Origin: STD2-77 sp964503935
Lineage (GTDB): Bacteria; Patescibacteriota; Minisyncoccia; JAHIHE01; JAGLIN01
Direction: 5' to 3'
NCBI GenBank assembly: GCA_964503935.1
Contig: CAZDCJ010000046.1
Coordinates: forward strand, 1 to 6,882
DNA: 6,882 nucleotides
Positions within the stretch are counted from its first letter, which is position 1. Every line of letters begins with the position of its first letter. This document shows positions 1 through 5,897 of this stretch, piece after piece. The notes beneath the pieces were generated by a model that was given only the letters and a program-made list of their open reading frames with translations, searched no databases and had not been told where the DNA came from. Position numbers and translations under genes: made by a program.

Positions 1-24
1 GGGGAATAGTCTATTAGGATATGC

Positions 25-52
25 AAAAAGCGGCCTGCTGAGGCCGCTTTTT
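25..52. terminator. Perfect bidirectional intrinsic terminator
   Basis: A 12-bp perfect stem (AAAAAGCGGCCT paired with AGGCCGCTTTTT) closes on a GCTG tetraloop. The GC-rich core is flanked by A5 on the left and T5 on the right, so it can end transcription from either side. It most likely ends a gene lying left of the window and insulates the region that follows. Confidence 0.85.
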
Positions 53-103
53 CGTCGATGGATGCGAAACACGCTCTGATGCGATAATGATGGATTGTTG
101 CAT

Positions 104-207
104 GGAGTAGCAGGTTTTAACCTGCGCGGCTATCCTAAGCCGTCAATATTATTTTGAAATGCGCGCGGGACAAAGTCCTGGTTTGCTAGGATAAATCCCG
201 CTACTCC
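104..207. repeat. Inverted pair of REP-like elements (BIME-like), pair 1
   Basis: The unit begins GGAGTAGC (104-111) and ends with its exact reverse complement GCTACTCC (200-207). On the + strand the GTAG tetranucleotide (107-110) leads into the hairpin GCAGGTT-TT-AACCTGC (110-125), followed by a smaller hairpin CGGC/GCCG (127-142). On the - strand the same GTAG leads into an imperfect hairpin covering 185-201, followed by CGGGAC-AAA-GTCCTG (166-180, one G-T pair). GTAG followed by an imperfect palindrome is the known layout of bacterial REP sequences mobilised by RAYT (REP-associated Y1) transposases. No such transposase is in the window. A short MITE with 8-bp terminal inverted repeats is the alternative. 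Confidence 0.7.
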
Positions 208-279
208 AAGATGCGAAATGCCGTAGGAAAGGCTCATGAGATTTAAAATCCTTAGGGGGCATGTCAAAAGACCTGCTCC

Positions 280-382
280 CGCGTTAAAAATGCACGCGGA
301 ATGAATTCCGCTACTCCAAATGCAAATCCGTTCTAATGGGTAGAGTAGCAGACTTTAGTTTGCGCCGTTATCTCAAGCCGTC
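280..382. repeat. Inverted pair of REP-like elements, pair 2 (opposite orientation)
   Basis: A - strand copy ends at GCTACTCC (310-317). It has a perfect 7-bp stem GCGGAAT-GA-ATTCCGC (296-311) and an adjoining CGCGT/ACGCG hairpin (280-298). A + strand copy starts GAGTAGC (343-349) with the hairpin GCAGACT-TT-AGTTTGC (348-363, one G-T pair). It continues into CGCCGTTATCTCAAGCCGTC (364-382), which closely matches CGGCTATCCTAAGCCGTC (127-144) of the first pair. Stem bases differ between copies but pairing is kept, which points to selection on structure. Sequence just right of each - strand copy is also alike (CTACTCCAAGATGCGAAATG against CTACTCCAAATGCAAAT). Confidence 0.65.
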
Positions 383-456
383 GGGTCAAGACGCGCGCAG
401 GTCAGGATCTGTTACTTCTTCGTTTGCCAATATCGGATATCCGTTCGATACAATCC

Positions 457-484
457 TTGTCGTACTTTTTAAAGATGATATAAT
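457..484 (+). promoter_or_regulatory. Promoter of the hsp20-pil operon, extended -10
   Basis: A perfect TATAAT (479-484) is preceded by the extended -10 dinucleotide TG (476-477). TTGTCG (457-462) is a 4-of-6 match to the -35 consensus at 16-bp spacing. Transcription should start near 491, giving a leader of about 120 nt before the ATG at 614. The same 10-mer, ATGATATAAT, recurs at the two pilin promoters. No CIRCE (HrcA) operator is visible, so heat-shock control of that type is not supported. Confidence 0.65.
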
Positions 485-517
485 ATCCTTAAGATTTGTC
501 TCTGGGAATCTTTGTTA

Positions 518-538
518 CGGATGGAAAATGTCCATCCG
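518..538 (+). promoter_or_regulatory. Hairpin in the hsp20 leader
   Basis: CGGATGGA and TCCATCCG form a perfect 8-bp stem around an AAATG loop, within the predicted untranslated leader. No T-run follows, so it is not an intrinsic terminator. It lies about 75 nt upstream of the start codon and does not cover a Shine-Dalgarno sequence, which argues against a simple RNA thermometer. It could stabilise the mRNA or bind a regulator. Confidence 0.4.
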
Positions 539-613
539 GGTCCGCGAGCCATCTATATCTGATATTTCGCAAATGTCTTTTTCATAAACTTTAATAAAAT
601 AAAAAAAGAAAAT

Positions 614-1129
614 ATGGTGAAACAAAAGAAATCCTTCCTTGATAAGATCGTCGGTCCGGAAGGCGATTATTCCGAGGAGTCCGGACATCTGGAAATGAAG
701 AAGGGAAGCGTCGTGATCGAGGATGAAGACAAGACGATGGGAAGAGAGAAAGAAATGGAAGACGGCTGGGGCTCTGACACCCAGGAAGAAGGCGAGGAGG
801 ACGGCCAGCTCGCTATCGACGTGTATCAGGACGACGATTATGTCGTGATCAAGTCGATCGTAGGCGGTATCAGGCCGGAAGATCTGGACTTGTCGGTCAC
901 TAGCGACATGGTCACTATCCGGGGGTCCCGCGAGAAGTCCGAGGAGGTTTCTGAAGAGAATTATTATTACCAGGAATGTTTTTGGGGAAGCTTTTCGCGT
1001 TCCGTTATCCTTCCGTGCGATATCAAGATCGACCAGGTCGAAGCCTCGATGAAGAATGGCATCCTTACTATCAAGATGCCGAAAGTCGAGAAGAATTCCG
1101 CGACCAAGATCCAGGTCAAGGGCGAATAA
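614..1129 (+). CDS. hsp20: Small heat-shock protein, Hsp20/alpha-crystallin family
   Basis: This 171-residue protein is a predicted ATP-independent holdase chaperone of the cytoplasm. Residues 1-64 are a very acidic, charged N-terminal arm rich in Glu, Asp and Lys. The alpha-crystallin domain runs from about 65 to 158. It carries the family signature A-x-x-x-N-G-I-L (A144 to L151) in the last strand, and a C-terminal I-x-V tail motif (I166-Q-V168) that normally docks into a neighbouring subunit. A YYYQECFWGSFSRS stretch (117-130) sits mid-domain. The ATG at 614 follows a purine-rich A tract with no clear Shine-Dalgarno. It is the first gene after the operon promoter, 18 nt before pilM. Its position suggests co-expression with pilus motor proteins. 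A direct role in pilus assembly is inference only. The family call is secure. Confidence 0.93.
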   Translation: MVKQKKSFLDKIVGPEGDYSEESGHLEMKKGSVVIEDEDKTMGREKEMEDGWGSDTQEEGEEDGQLAIDVYQDDDYVVIKSIVGGIRPEDLDLSVTSDMVTIRGSREKSEEVSEENYYYQECFWGSFSRSVILPCDIKIDQVEASMKNGILTIKMPKVEKNSATKIQVKGE

Positions 1130-1147
1130 TCAAATAAACGAACCGAA

Positions 1148-2284
1148 ATGTTTTCATTACTAGGCAATAACTCCTCTTCTTTCTTCGGGATAGATTTGGG
1201 AACAACCGGTATCAGGGTCGTTGAGCTCGCTTGGGAAGGCGGGCAGGTGGCTCTTCGCAACTATGTCTCGCTGGAAGCGGGCAAGCGGATAAACCCAGAC
1301 GGGACGGTGGTCAAGAAGGATATCCAGTCCTTGGACAAGGATACGATCGAGAGCATGAAGACCATACTGAATACGGCAGAAGTGGCGAATCACAAGGTCG
1401 CGATGTCGGTACCGGCTTCTTCGACTTTCACCTCCATCGTCACTTTCCCGCGGATGCCGAAGGATCAGCTGGAGACCGCGGTCAATTATGAAGCTCCCAA
1501 ATATATACCCATCCCGATGGACGAGGTGGTTTTCGGCTGGAGCATCATCTCCAATGACCGTAATTCGCAAGATGCGAAAGCCAAGGGAAAAGGCCTGGAA
1601 ATCAGCGCGGCAGGAACGTATCAGGGCGGGAGCGATGAGAAGACCCGGGTCCTCTTGATCGCGATACCGAAGGAGATTTCCGCGAAGTATCTGCAGATTG
1701 CCAATGCCTTCAGTCTCGACCTGGTTTCCTTGGAAACAGAGTCTTTCTCTCTGGCTCGGTCGCTGGTCGGGCACCGCGAGGGGGTCTATATGATCATAGA
1801 CATAGGCTACAAGATGACGGGAATTACTATCGTCGATGACGGTTCGGTCACGGAAAGCCACAGTATTTCTACGGTGGGCGGAGAAGAATTCACCAAGGTC
1901 ATCAGTAACTGTTTCGGAGTGAATGAAGAAAGGGCGAATATCCTCAAGAAGGAGTCCGGGCTGAATTCGCCGTCAGACAAGAAGCTGGCGGACATACTCA
2001 TGCCGATCCTGAGCATCATCATTTCCGAGGCTAAGAAGAACCAGCAGTTCTATCTCCAGACTAACGGGAAGCGTATAGACGGTATCGTCCTGACCGGCGG
2101 ATCCTCGCGGATGCCCGGCCTCCAGGATTTCCTGGCCGAAGAGATGAATCTGTCCGTGGAGATCGGTAATCCTTTCCAGAACATATCCTACGATAGTCTG
2201 CTTACGGACAAGTTAGAGGCTATTTCGTCTTCATACGCAGTGGCAGTCGGGCTCGCGCTTTACAGTTTCGAGAAGAAGGCCTGA
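1148..2284 (+). CDS. pilM: Type IV pilus assembly protein PilM (actin-like ATPase)
   Basis: This 378-residue protein is the actin/FtsA-like cytoplasmic scaffold of the pilus inner-membrane complex. In known systems it binds ATP and the cytoplasmic tail of PilN, and couples to the PilB motor. Visible motifs are phosphate-1 FFGIDLGTTGIRVVEL (12-27), phosphate-2 YMIIDIGYKMTG (214-225) and the adenosine motif GIVLTGGSSRMPGL (312-325). The FPRMPKDQLETAVNYEAPKYIPIP segment (100-123) is typical of PilM. Residues about 135-167 form a polar, low-complexity stretch rich in Gly, Lys and Ser that looks like a surface-loop insertion. The length is slightly above the usual 350 or so. The ATG at 1148 lacks a recognisable Shine-Dalgarno. 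PilN and PilO, usual partners encoded next to it, are absent: pilB follows after 57 nt. Confidence 0.94.
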   Translation: MFSLLGNNSSSFFGIDLGTTGIRVVELAWEGGQVALRNYVSLEAGKRINPDGTVVKKDIQSLDKDTIESMKTILNTAEVANHKVAMSVPASSTFTSIVTFPRMPKDQLETAVNYEAPKYIPIPMDEVVFGWSIISNDRNSQDAKAKGKGLEISAAGTYQGGSDEKTRVLLIAIPKEISAKYLQIANAFSLDLVSLETESFSLARSLVGHREGVYMIIDIGYKMTGITIVDDGSVTESHSISTVGGEEFTKVISNCFGVNEERANILKKESGLNSPSDKKLADILMPILSIIISEAKKNQQFYLQTNGKRIDGIVLTGGSSRMPGLQDFLAEEMNLSVEIGNPFQNISYDSLLTDKLEAISSSYAVAVGLALYSFEKKA

Positions 2285-2341
2285 GGAGAAAGCTCTCATG
2301 GACAGAGGCGGAGTAATTTCATTTTTCTATAAAGAATCCTT

Positions 2342-4096
2342 ATGGATATCCAAGAATTAGACAGGGCTTACGAATTCTTGCTTTCCTGTGCCGCGGATAA
2401 GAAAGAAAACCTAGGCATCGCATACGAAGAAGCAAAGAAAAGCTCTGTTAATATCTTTGATGTCTTATTGAACAAGAAATTCTTCAAGGAAGAAGAAGTC
2501 ACTAAGATCAAAGCCGATTATCTGAAGATACCCTACGTCTCTCTGAAGGAAAAGGTCATCGAGAGTTCGGTCTTCGCGGCGATACCGGACAAGGCCATAG
2601 CCTTCTATAAGATATTACCGTTCGAGTTCGACGGGAGCCTGCTTAAGATCGGCATGGTCAATCCTAATGATCAGGAAGCGCTGGATGCTCTCAAATTCAT
2701 ATCTGTACGGCATGGTATAAATACCCAGATACATCTCATTTCCCAAGGAAGCTTCGATACGGTCATCAAGCAGCATAAGAATTTCGGAGATGAGCTTACG
2801 GACGTCCTGAAGAACGTAGACGACCGGATCGAGGACGTACGCAAGGAAGAAGGCAATGTGCAGATGGAGAACGACCGCATCACCGAAGAGGCGCCGATCA
2901 GCAAGGTAGTGGACATCATAATCTCGCATGCGGTGGAAGGAAAGGCGAGCGATATCCATATCGAGCCGACAGAGAAAGATTTGCGTGTGAGGTATAGGTT
3001 AGACGGTCTCTTACATGACAGCCTCATCCTTCCCAAGAAATTGGGGCCGGCAGTCGTTTCCAGGATCAAGATCCTTTCCAATCTTAAGATAGACGAGACC
3101 AGGAAGCCGCAGGACGGACGTTTCCGTTTCAGTCTCGCGGAGAAAGGAAAGATTTCCAAGAGCGTGGATTTGCGTATTTCTACCTTTCCTATCGTAAATG
3201 GCGAGAAAGTAGTGATGCGTATCCTGGATACCACAAATGAGATAGCCAATCTCGAGTCCCTCGGCATCAGGTCGAGAGTGCTAGAGATACTCAAAGAAAA
3301 CATAGAGAAGCCGTTCGGAATCATCCTCATTACCGGGCCCACCGGTTCGGGAAAATCCACCACCCTGTACGCGATCCTCAAGATCCTGAATGCCGAAGGG
3401 GTGAATATAGTGACTCTCGAGGATCCTGTGGAATATTATCTTACGGGGGTGAACCAGAGCCAGGTGAAGCCGGAGATAGGGTATACGTTCGCTTCCGGGC
3501 TCCGGTCGATATTACGCCAGGACCCGGATATCATAATGGTGGGAGAGGTCCGGGACAAGGAAACGGCGTCGCTCGCGATGCATGCGGCGCTTACCGGACA
3601 TCTGGTGCTTTCCACTCTGCACACTAATAATTGCGTAGGAGTCATACCTCGCTTGGTGGATATGGGCATAGAGCCGTTCCTTATCGGCTCGGCGCTCAAT
3701 ATCGCCGTCGCGCAGAGGCTCGTACGGAGGATATGCCCTTATTGTAAAGAAGAAATAGATATATCGGCAGAGACGATAGTGGAAGTAGAAGCCGAACTCG
3801 CAAGGATACCGCTTGAACACAAAGTAGATTTGGACCTTACCAACGGAATGAGATTCTATCGCGGAAAAGGATGCAAGGAGTGTAAGAATACCGGTTCGAT
3901 CGGGCGGTTAGGCATCTACGAGATGCTCGCCATGACGCCGGAAATGGAAAAGATAATACATGCAAGTATCACCGATAGCGAGATAGAAAAGGAAGCTAGG
4001 AAGCAGGGGATGGTCACGATGAAGCAGGACGGAATCGTGAAAGCGTTGCAAGGACTGACTACCATAGAGGAGATTTTGCGGGTTACTGAAGAATAA
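2342..4096 (+). CDS. pilB: Type IV pilus extension ATPase PilB (GspE/PulE family)
   Basis: This 584-residue protein is the hexameric motor that powers pilin polymerisation at the inner membrane. Residues 1 to about 150 form the GspE N-terminal domain and the remainder the ATPase core. Visible motifs are Walker A GPTGSGKST (332-340), the Asp box TLEDPVEYY (358-366), Walker B DPDIIMVGEVRD (394-405) and the His box TGHLVLSTLHTN (418-429). A zinc-type tetracysteine motif is C465-x2-C468 and C511-x2-C514. The 42 residues between the two Cys pairs exceed what I recall for GspE relatives, from memory only. The tetracysteine motif and full N-domain separate it from PilT. The N-terminal region lacks the RLGxxL...Q pattern of c-di-GMP-binding MshEN domains. 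The ATG at 2342 has no Shine-Dalgarno. A small upstream frame (2298-2360) with a better one overlaps this start. Confidence 0.95.
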   Translation: MDIQELDRAYEFLLSCAADKKENLGIAYEEAKKSSVNIFDVLLNKKFFKEEEVTKIKADYLKIPYVSLKEKVIESSVFAAIPDKAIAFYKILPFEFDGSLLKIGMVNPNDQEALDALKFISVRHGINTQIHLISQGSFDTVIKQHKNFGDELTDVLKNVDDRIEDVRKEEGNVQMENDRITEEAPISKVVDIIISHAVEGKASDIHIEPTEKDLRVRYRLDGLLHDSLILPKKLGPAVVSRIKILSNLKIDETRKPQDGRFRFSLAEKGKISKSVDLRISTFPIVNGEKVVMRILDTTNEIANLESLGIRSRVLEILKENIEKPFGIILITGPTGSGKSTTLYAILKILNAEGVNIVTLEDPVEYYLTGVNQSQVKPEIGYTFASGLRSILRQDPDIIMVGEVRDKETASLAMHAALTGHLVLSTLHTNNCVGVIPRLVDMGIEPFLIGSALNIAVAQRLVRRICPYCKEEIDISAETIVEVEAELARIPLEHKVDLDLTNGMRFYRGKGCKECKNTGSIGRLGIYEMLAMTPEMEKIIHASITDSEIEKEARKQGMVTMKQDGIVKALQGLTTIEEILRVTEE

Positions 4097-4127
4097 GATT
4101 TTAGTCTTAATCCGTAAGTTCATAAAT

Positions 4128-4511
4128 ATGCCTGTACAGAATGCTAGCAAGATCTTGATTATCGAGGATGATTCTTTCATTTCCGATATGTATAAGATCA
4201 AATTGGAATCGGAGGGGTTCGACGTTAATGTAGCACCCGATGGGATCCAGGGGCTAGAGGAGGCCGGCAAATGGCATCCAGATCTGATATTGCTGGATAT
4301 CGTAATGCCGAAAATGGATGGATTTACCGTTTTGCAAAATCTTAAGCAGCAGCCCGCGACGCAGGGCGTTCCCGTAGTGATGCTGACCAATCTGGGGCAG
4401 CGAGACAGTGTAGAGAGAGGGTTAAAGCTAGGAGCGAAGGATTACATAATCAAAGCGCATTTTACTCCGCTTGAAGTGGTGGAGAAGGTGAAGGAATTTT
4501 TAAACAAATAA
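4128..4511 (+). CDS. Stand-alone response regulator receiver (CheY-like)
   Basis: This is a 127-residue single receiver domain with no output domain. It carries the full set of catalytic residues: the acidic pocket E13-D14-D15, phosphoacceptor D57 in LILLDIVMPKMDG (53-65), switch T87 in VVMLTN, and the conserved K109 in DYIIKA. It should therefore be phosphorylated by a histidine kinase, which is not in the window. It lies between the extension ATPase (31 nt upstream) and the retraction ATPase (10 nt downstream). This is reminiscent of PilG/PilH-type receivers that bias pilus extension against retraction in Pseudomonas. That role is inferred from position. It has no DNA-binding domain and so is unlikely to be a transcription factor. 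Confidence 0.93.
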   Translation: MPVQNASKILIIEDDSFISDMYKIKLESEGFDVNVAPDGIQGLEEAGKWHPDLILLDIVMPKMDGFTVLQNLKQQPATQGVPVVMLTNLGQRDSVERGLKLGAKDYIIKAHFTPLEVVEKVKEFLNK

Positions 4512-4521
4512 AAAATAAGCT

Positions 4522-5598
4522 ATGTCAGGCATTGATTCCAAACAAGAAATGGAAAGCCTCTTGGCAATCACTGCGGAAGAGGGGGGTTCTGATCTGCACC
4601 TTTCGGTGGGCAGATATCCGACTATAAGGATCGACGGAAGATTGGTTCCGCTCGACAAGAAAGAGATCCTCTCGGCAAAGGATACTTATGAGTTGATTAC
4701 TTCGATATTGACTCCGGAGAGGCAGGAAGCGTTCCTGAGGGATCAGGAGCTTGATATGTCTTATGAACTGGAAGGCAGGACCCGGTTCCGTGTAAATGCT
4801 TTTTTCCAGAGGGGGACCGTGGGGGCATCCTTCCGTCTCATCTCTTCGCGTATCAGGACGCTGGAGGAGCTCAATATGCCCAGCAGCCTCTATGATTTCA
4901 CGAAGTCAGCGCAGGGATTCGTACTGGTGACCGGGCCGTCAGGACATGGAAAATCCACTACGCTCGCGGCTCTCATCGATCGGATCAATATGGAGAAATA
5001 CAAGCACATCATCACCATCGAGGATCCTATCGAATATGTCTATACCCAGAACCGCTGCATGATCGATCAGCGGGAAGTAGGGACGGATACCAAGTCTTTC
5101 AGCAATGCGCTCCGGGCCCTCTTCCGCGAGGACGCGGATGTCATCCTGGTGGGCGAGCTCCGCGACTGGGAGACGATCAGCATGGCGATTACGGCGGCTG
5201 AGACCGGACACCTGGTGTTCGCCACGCTCCACACTAACAGCGCGGCGCAGACTATCGATCGTATCATCGACAGCTTTCCTGCCAGCCAGCAGAACCAGAT
5301 TCGGGCGCAGCTATCCGGAAATCTCTTGGGCGTCATCTCGCAAAGACTCATCCCGCGCGTGGGAGGAGGCCGTATCCCGGCGGTAGAGATCATGAAGGCG
5401 AATTCCGCGGTCAGGAACCTTATCCGTGAGAACAAGGTACATCAACTTGAGTTGGTAATCAATACCAGCGCCGATGAGGGGATGGTTTCCCTGAATAGCT
5501 CTCTCTCGAAAATGGTCAAGGCGGGCGAGATTTCGATCGAGGATGCTATCACTTATTCGACCAATGCCAACGATCTCAAGATGCTACTTCGGAAGTAA
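4522..5598 (+). CDS. pilT: Type IV pilus retraction ATPase PilT
   Basis: This 358-residue hexameric motor depolymerises the pilus and drives twitching or DNA-uptake retraction. It has the short PilT-type N-terminal PAS-like domain (about 1-115) and a RecA-like core. Visible motifs are Walker A GPSGHGKST (138-146), Asp box TIEDPIEY (165-172), Walker B DADVILVGELRD (204-215) and His box TGHLVFATLHTN (228-239). The PilT hallmark AIRNLIRE appears as AVRNLIRE (296-303), and there is no tetracysteine motif. These features and the length distinguish it from PilB. The His in Walker A replaces the more common Ser (GPTGSGKST), while the essential Lys144 and Ser145 are kept. The start at 4522 follows an AT-rich 10-nt gap with no Shine-Dalgarno, so translation may be coupled to the receiver gene. 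It is the last gene of the block. Confidence 0.95.
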   Translation: MSGIDSKQEMESLLAITAEEGGSDLHLSVGRYPTIRIDGRLVPLDKKEILSAKDTYELITSILTPERQEAFLRDQELDMSYELEGRTRFRVNAFFQRGTVGASFRLISSRIRTLEELNMPSSLYDFTKSAQGFVLVTGPSGHGKSTTLAALIDRINMEKYKHIITIEDPIEYVYTQNRCMIDQREVGTDTKSFSNALRALFREDADVILVGELRDWETISMAITAAETGHLVFATLHTNSAAQTIDRIIDSFPASQQNQIRAQLSGNLLGVISQRLIPRVGGGRIPAVEIMKANSAVRNLIRENKVHQLELVINTSADEGMVSLNSSLSKMVKAGEISIEDAITYSTNANDLKMLLRK

Positions 5599-5663
5599 GA
5601 GAGTGATAGGCGGGAATATCTGACTTTGAAATTCCAGGAAGGGGTAGAGACTTATCAGCCGGA

Positions 5664-5707
5664 GAAACGGTCTTTCGAAATGGATAGTTTCCCTATCTGT
5701 CCGTTTC
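5664..5707 (+). terminator. Branched stem-loop after pilT, possible weak terminator
   Basis: An outer perfect 7-bp stem GAAACGG/CCGTTTC (5664-5670 with 5701-5707) encloses an inner hairpin GATAG-TTTCC-CTATC (5683-5697). Only a broken T-rich stretch (ATTCTT) follows, so efficiency is doubtful. The inner part resembles the clear terminator after the first pilin (GGATAG...CTATC...CGTTT in both), suggesting common descent. It is the best candidate for the end of the hsp20-pilT operon. Confidence 0.35.
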
Positions 5708-5795
5708 ATTCTTGCCGGATGTGTGCTAGAATATGATCGTAGGCGGATGCGGATAGAAAATACGGATCGCTGCCGGAATCGGCAATCAGGCTATT

Positions 5796-5822
5796 TTGTT
5801 TTTAAAAGAGATATGATATAAT
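5796..5822 (+). promoter_or_regulatory. Promoter of the first pilin gene, extended -10
   Basis: TATAAT (5817-5822) is preceded by TG (5814-5815), making an extended -10. The -35 is poor: TTGTTT (5796-5801) at 15-bp spacing is the best candidate. Transcription should start near 5829, leaving a leader of about 70 nt. The core ATGATATAAT (5813-5822) is identical to that of the hsp20 and second-pilin promoters. A separate promoter lets pilins be made in larger amounts than the motor proteins. Confidence 0.65.
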
Positions 5823-5882
5823 TGGATTGTGAATTCCAAGATTCATTTAGAAATAGATTAATCAATTAAAATAATAATTGAA

Positions 5883-5891
5883 GGGAGGTGA
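5883..5891 (+). promoter_or_regulatory. Strong Shine-Dalgarno of the first pilin
   Basis: GGGAGGTGA has an 8-base match to the anti-Shine-Dalgarno of 16S rRNA. GGAGG ends 9 nt before the GTG at 5898 and 15 nt before the in-frame ATG at 5904, which favours the GTG start. No other confidently called gene in the window has a comparable site, consistent with high pilin output. Confidence 0.8.
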
Positions 5892-5897
5892 AGAAAA

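Larger units (their letters stand above)
1..613. other. Intergenic region upstream of the hsp20-pil operon
   Basis: No credible gene is seen in this stretch. It holds a perfect hairpin terminator at the left, two inverted pairs of REP-like repeats in the middle, and the promoter and leader of the small heat-shock gene at the right. The nonamer GATGCGAAA occurs at 61-69 and again at 210-218, so some flanking sequence is also duplicated. A perfect palindrome CGGATATCCG lies at 434-443, just upstream of the -35 element, and could be an operator. An 83-codon open frame at 336-587 crosses a repeat and the promoter and is not considered real. Confidence 0.75.
5599..5897. other. Intergenic region between pilT and the first pilin
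   Basis: No gene is seen in these 299 bases. From left to right they hold a branched hairpin (5664-5707), an extended -10-like element TGCTAGAAT (5724-5732) with no good -35, and a small hairpin TGCCG-GAAT-CGGCA (5771-5784). A T-rich stretch, the pilin promoter (-10 at 5817-5822) and an AT-rich leader with a strong ribosome binding site follow. The interval between the first -10-like element and the pilin promoter could encode a short RNA, but nothing here proves it. Confidence 0.6.

Noticed and set aside
104..382. CRISPR array
   Set aside because: The repeats are inverted, irregularly spaced and divergent, with no direct repeat-spacer periodicity and no cas gene.
336..587. Open frame of 83 codons on the + strand upstream of hsp20
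   Set aside because: It runs through a REP-like repeat, the promoter and the leader hairpin, shows no recognisable domain, and has no ribosome site.
485..613. ROSE- or fourU-type RNA thermometer in the hsp20 leader
   Set aside because: The region just before the ATG is unstructured A-rich sequence with no Shine-Dalgarno to be masked.
1160..1861. Long open frame of 233 codons on the - strand inside pilM
   Set aside because: It lies entirely antisense to a gene with clear motifs. The product is Arg/His-rich without any domain, typical of a codon-bias shadow.
2342..2600. c-di-GMP-binding MshEN motif in the PilB N-domain
   Set aside because: The expected RLGxxL...G...L...Q pattern is not present, only an isolated LG.
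2671..3381. Long open frame of 236 codons on the - strand inside pilB
   Set aside because: Antisense shadow of the well-supported PilB coding sequence, low-complexity Ser/Arg-rich product.
4094..4109. Terminator between pilB and the receiver gene
   Set aside because: TAAGA/TCTTA is only a 5-bp AT-rich pairing without a following T-run.
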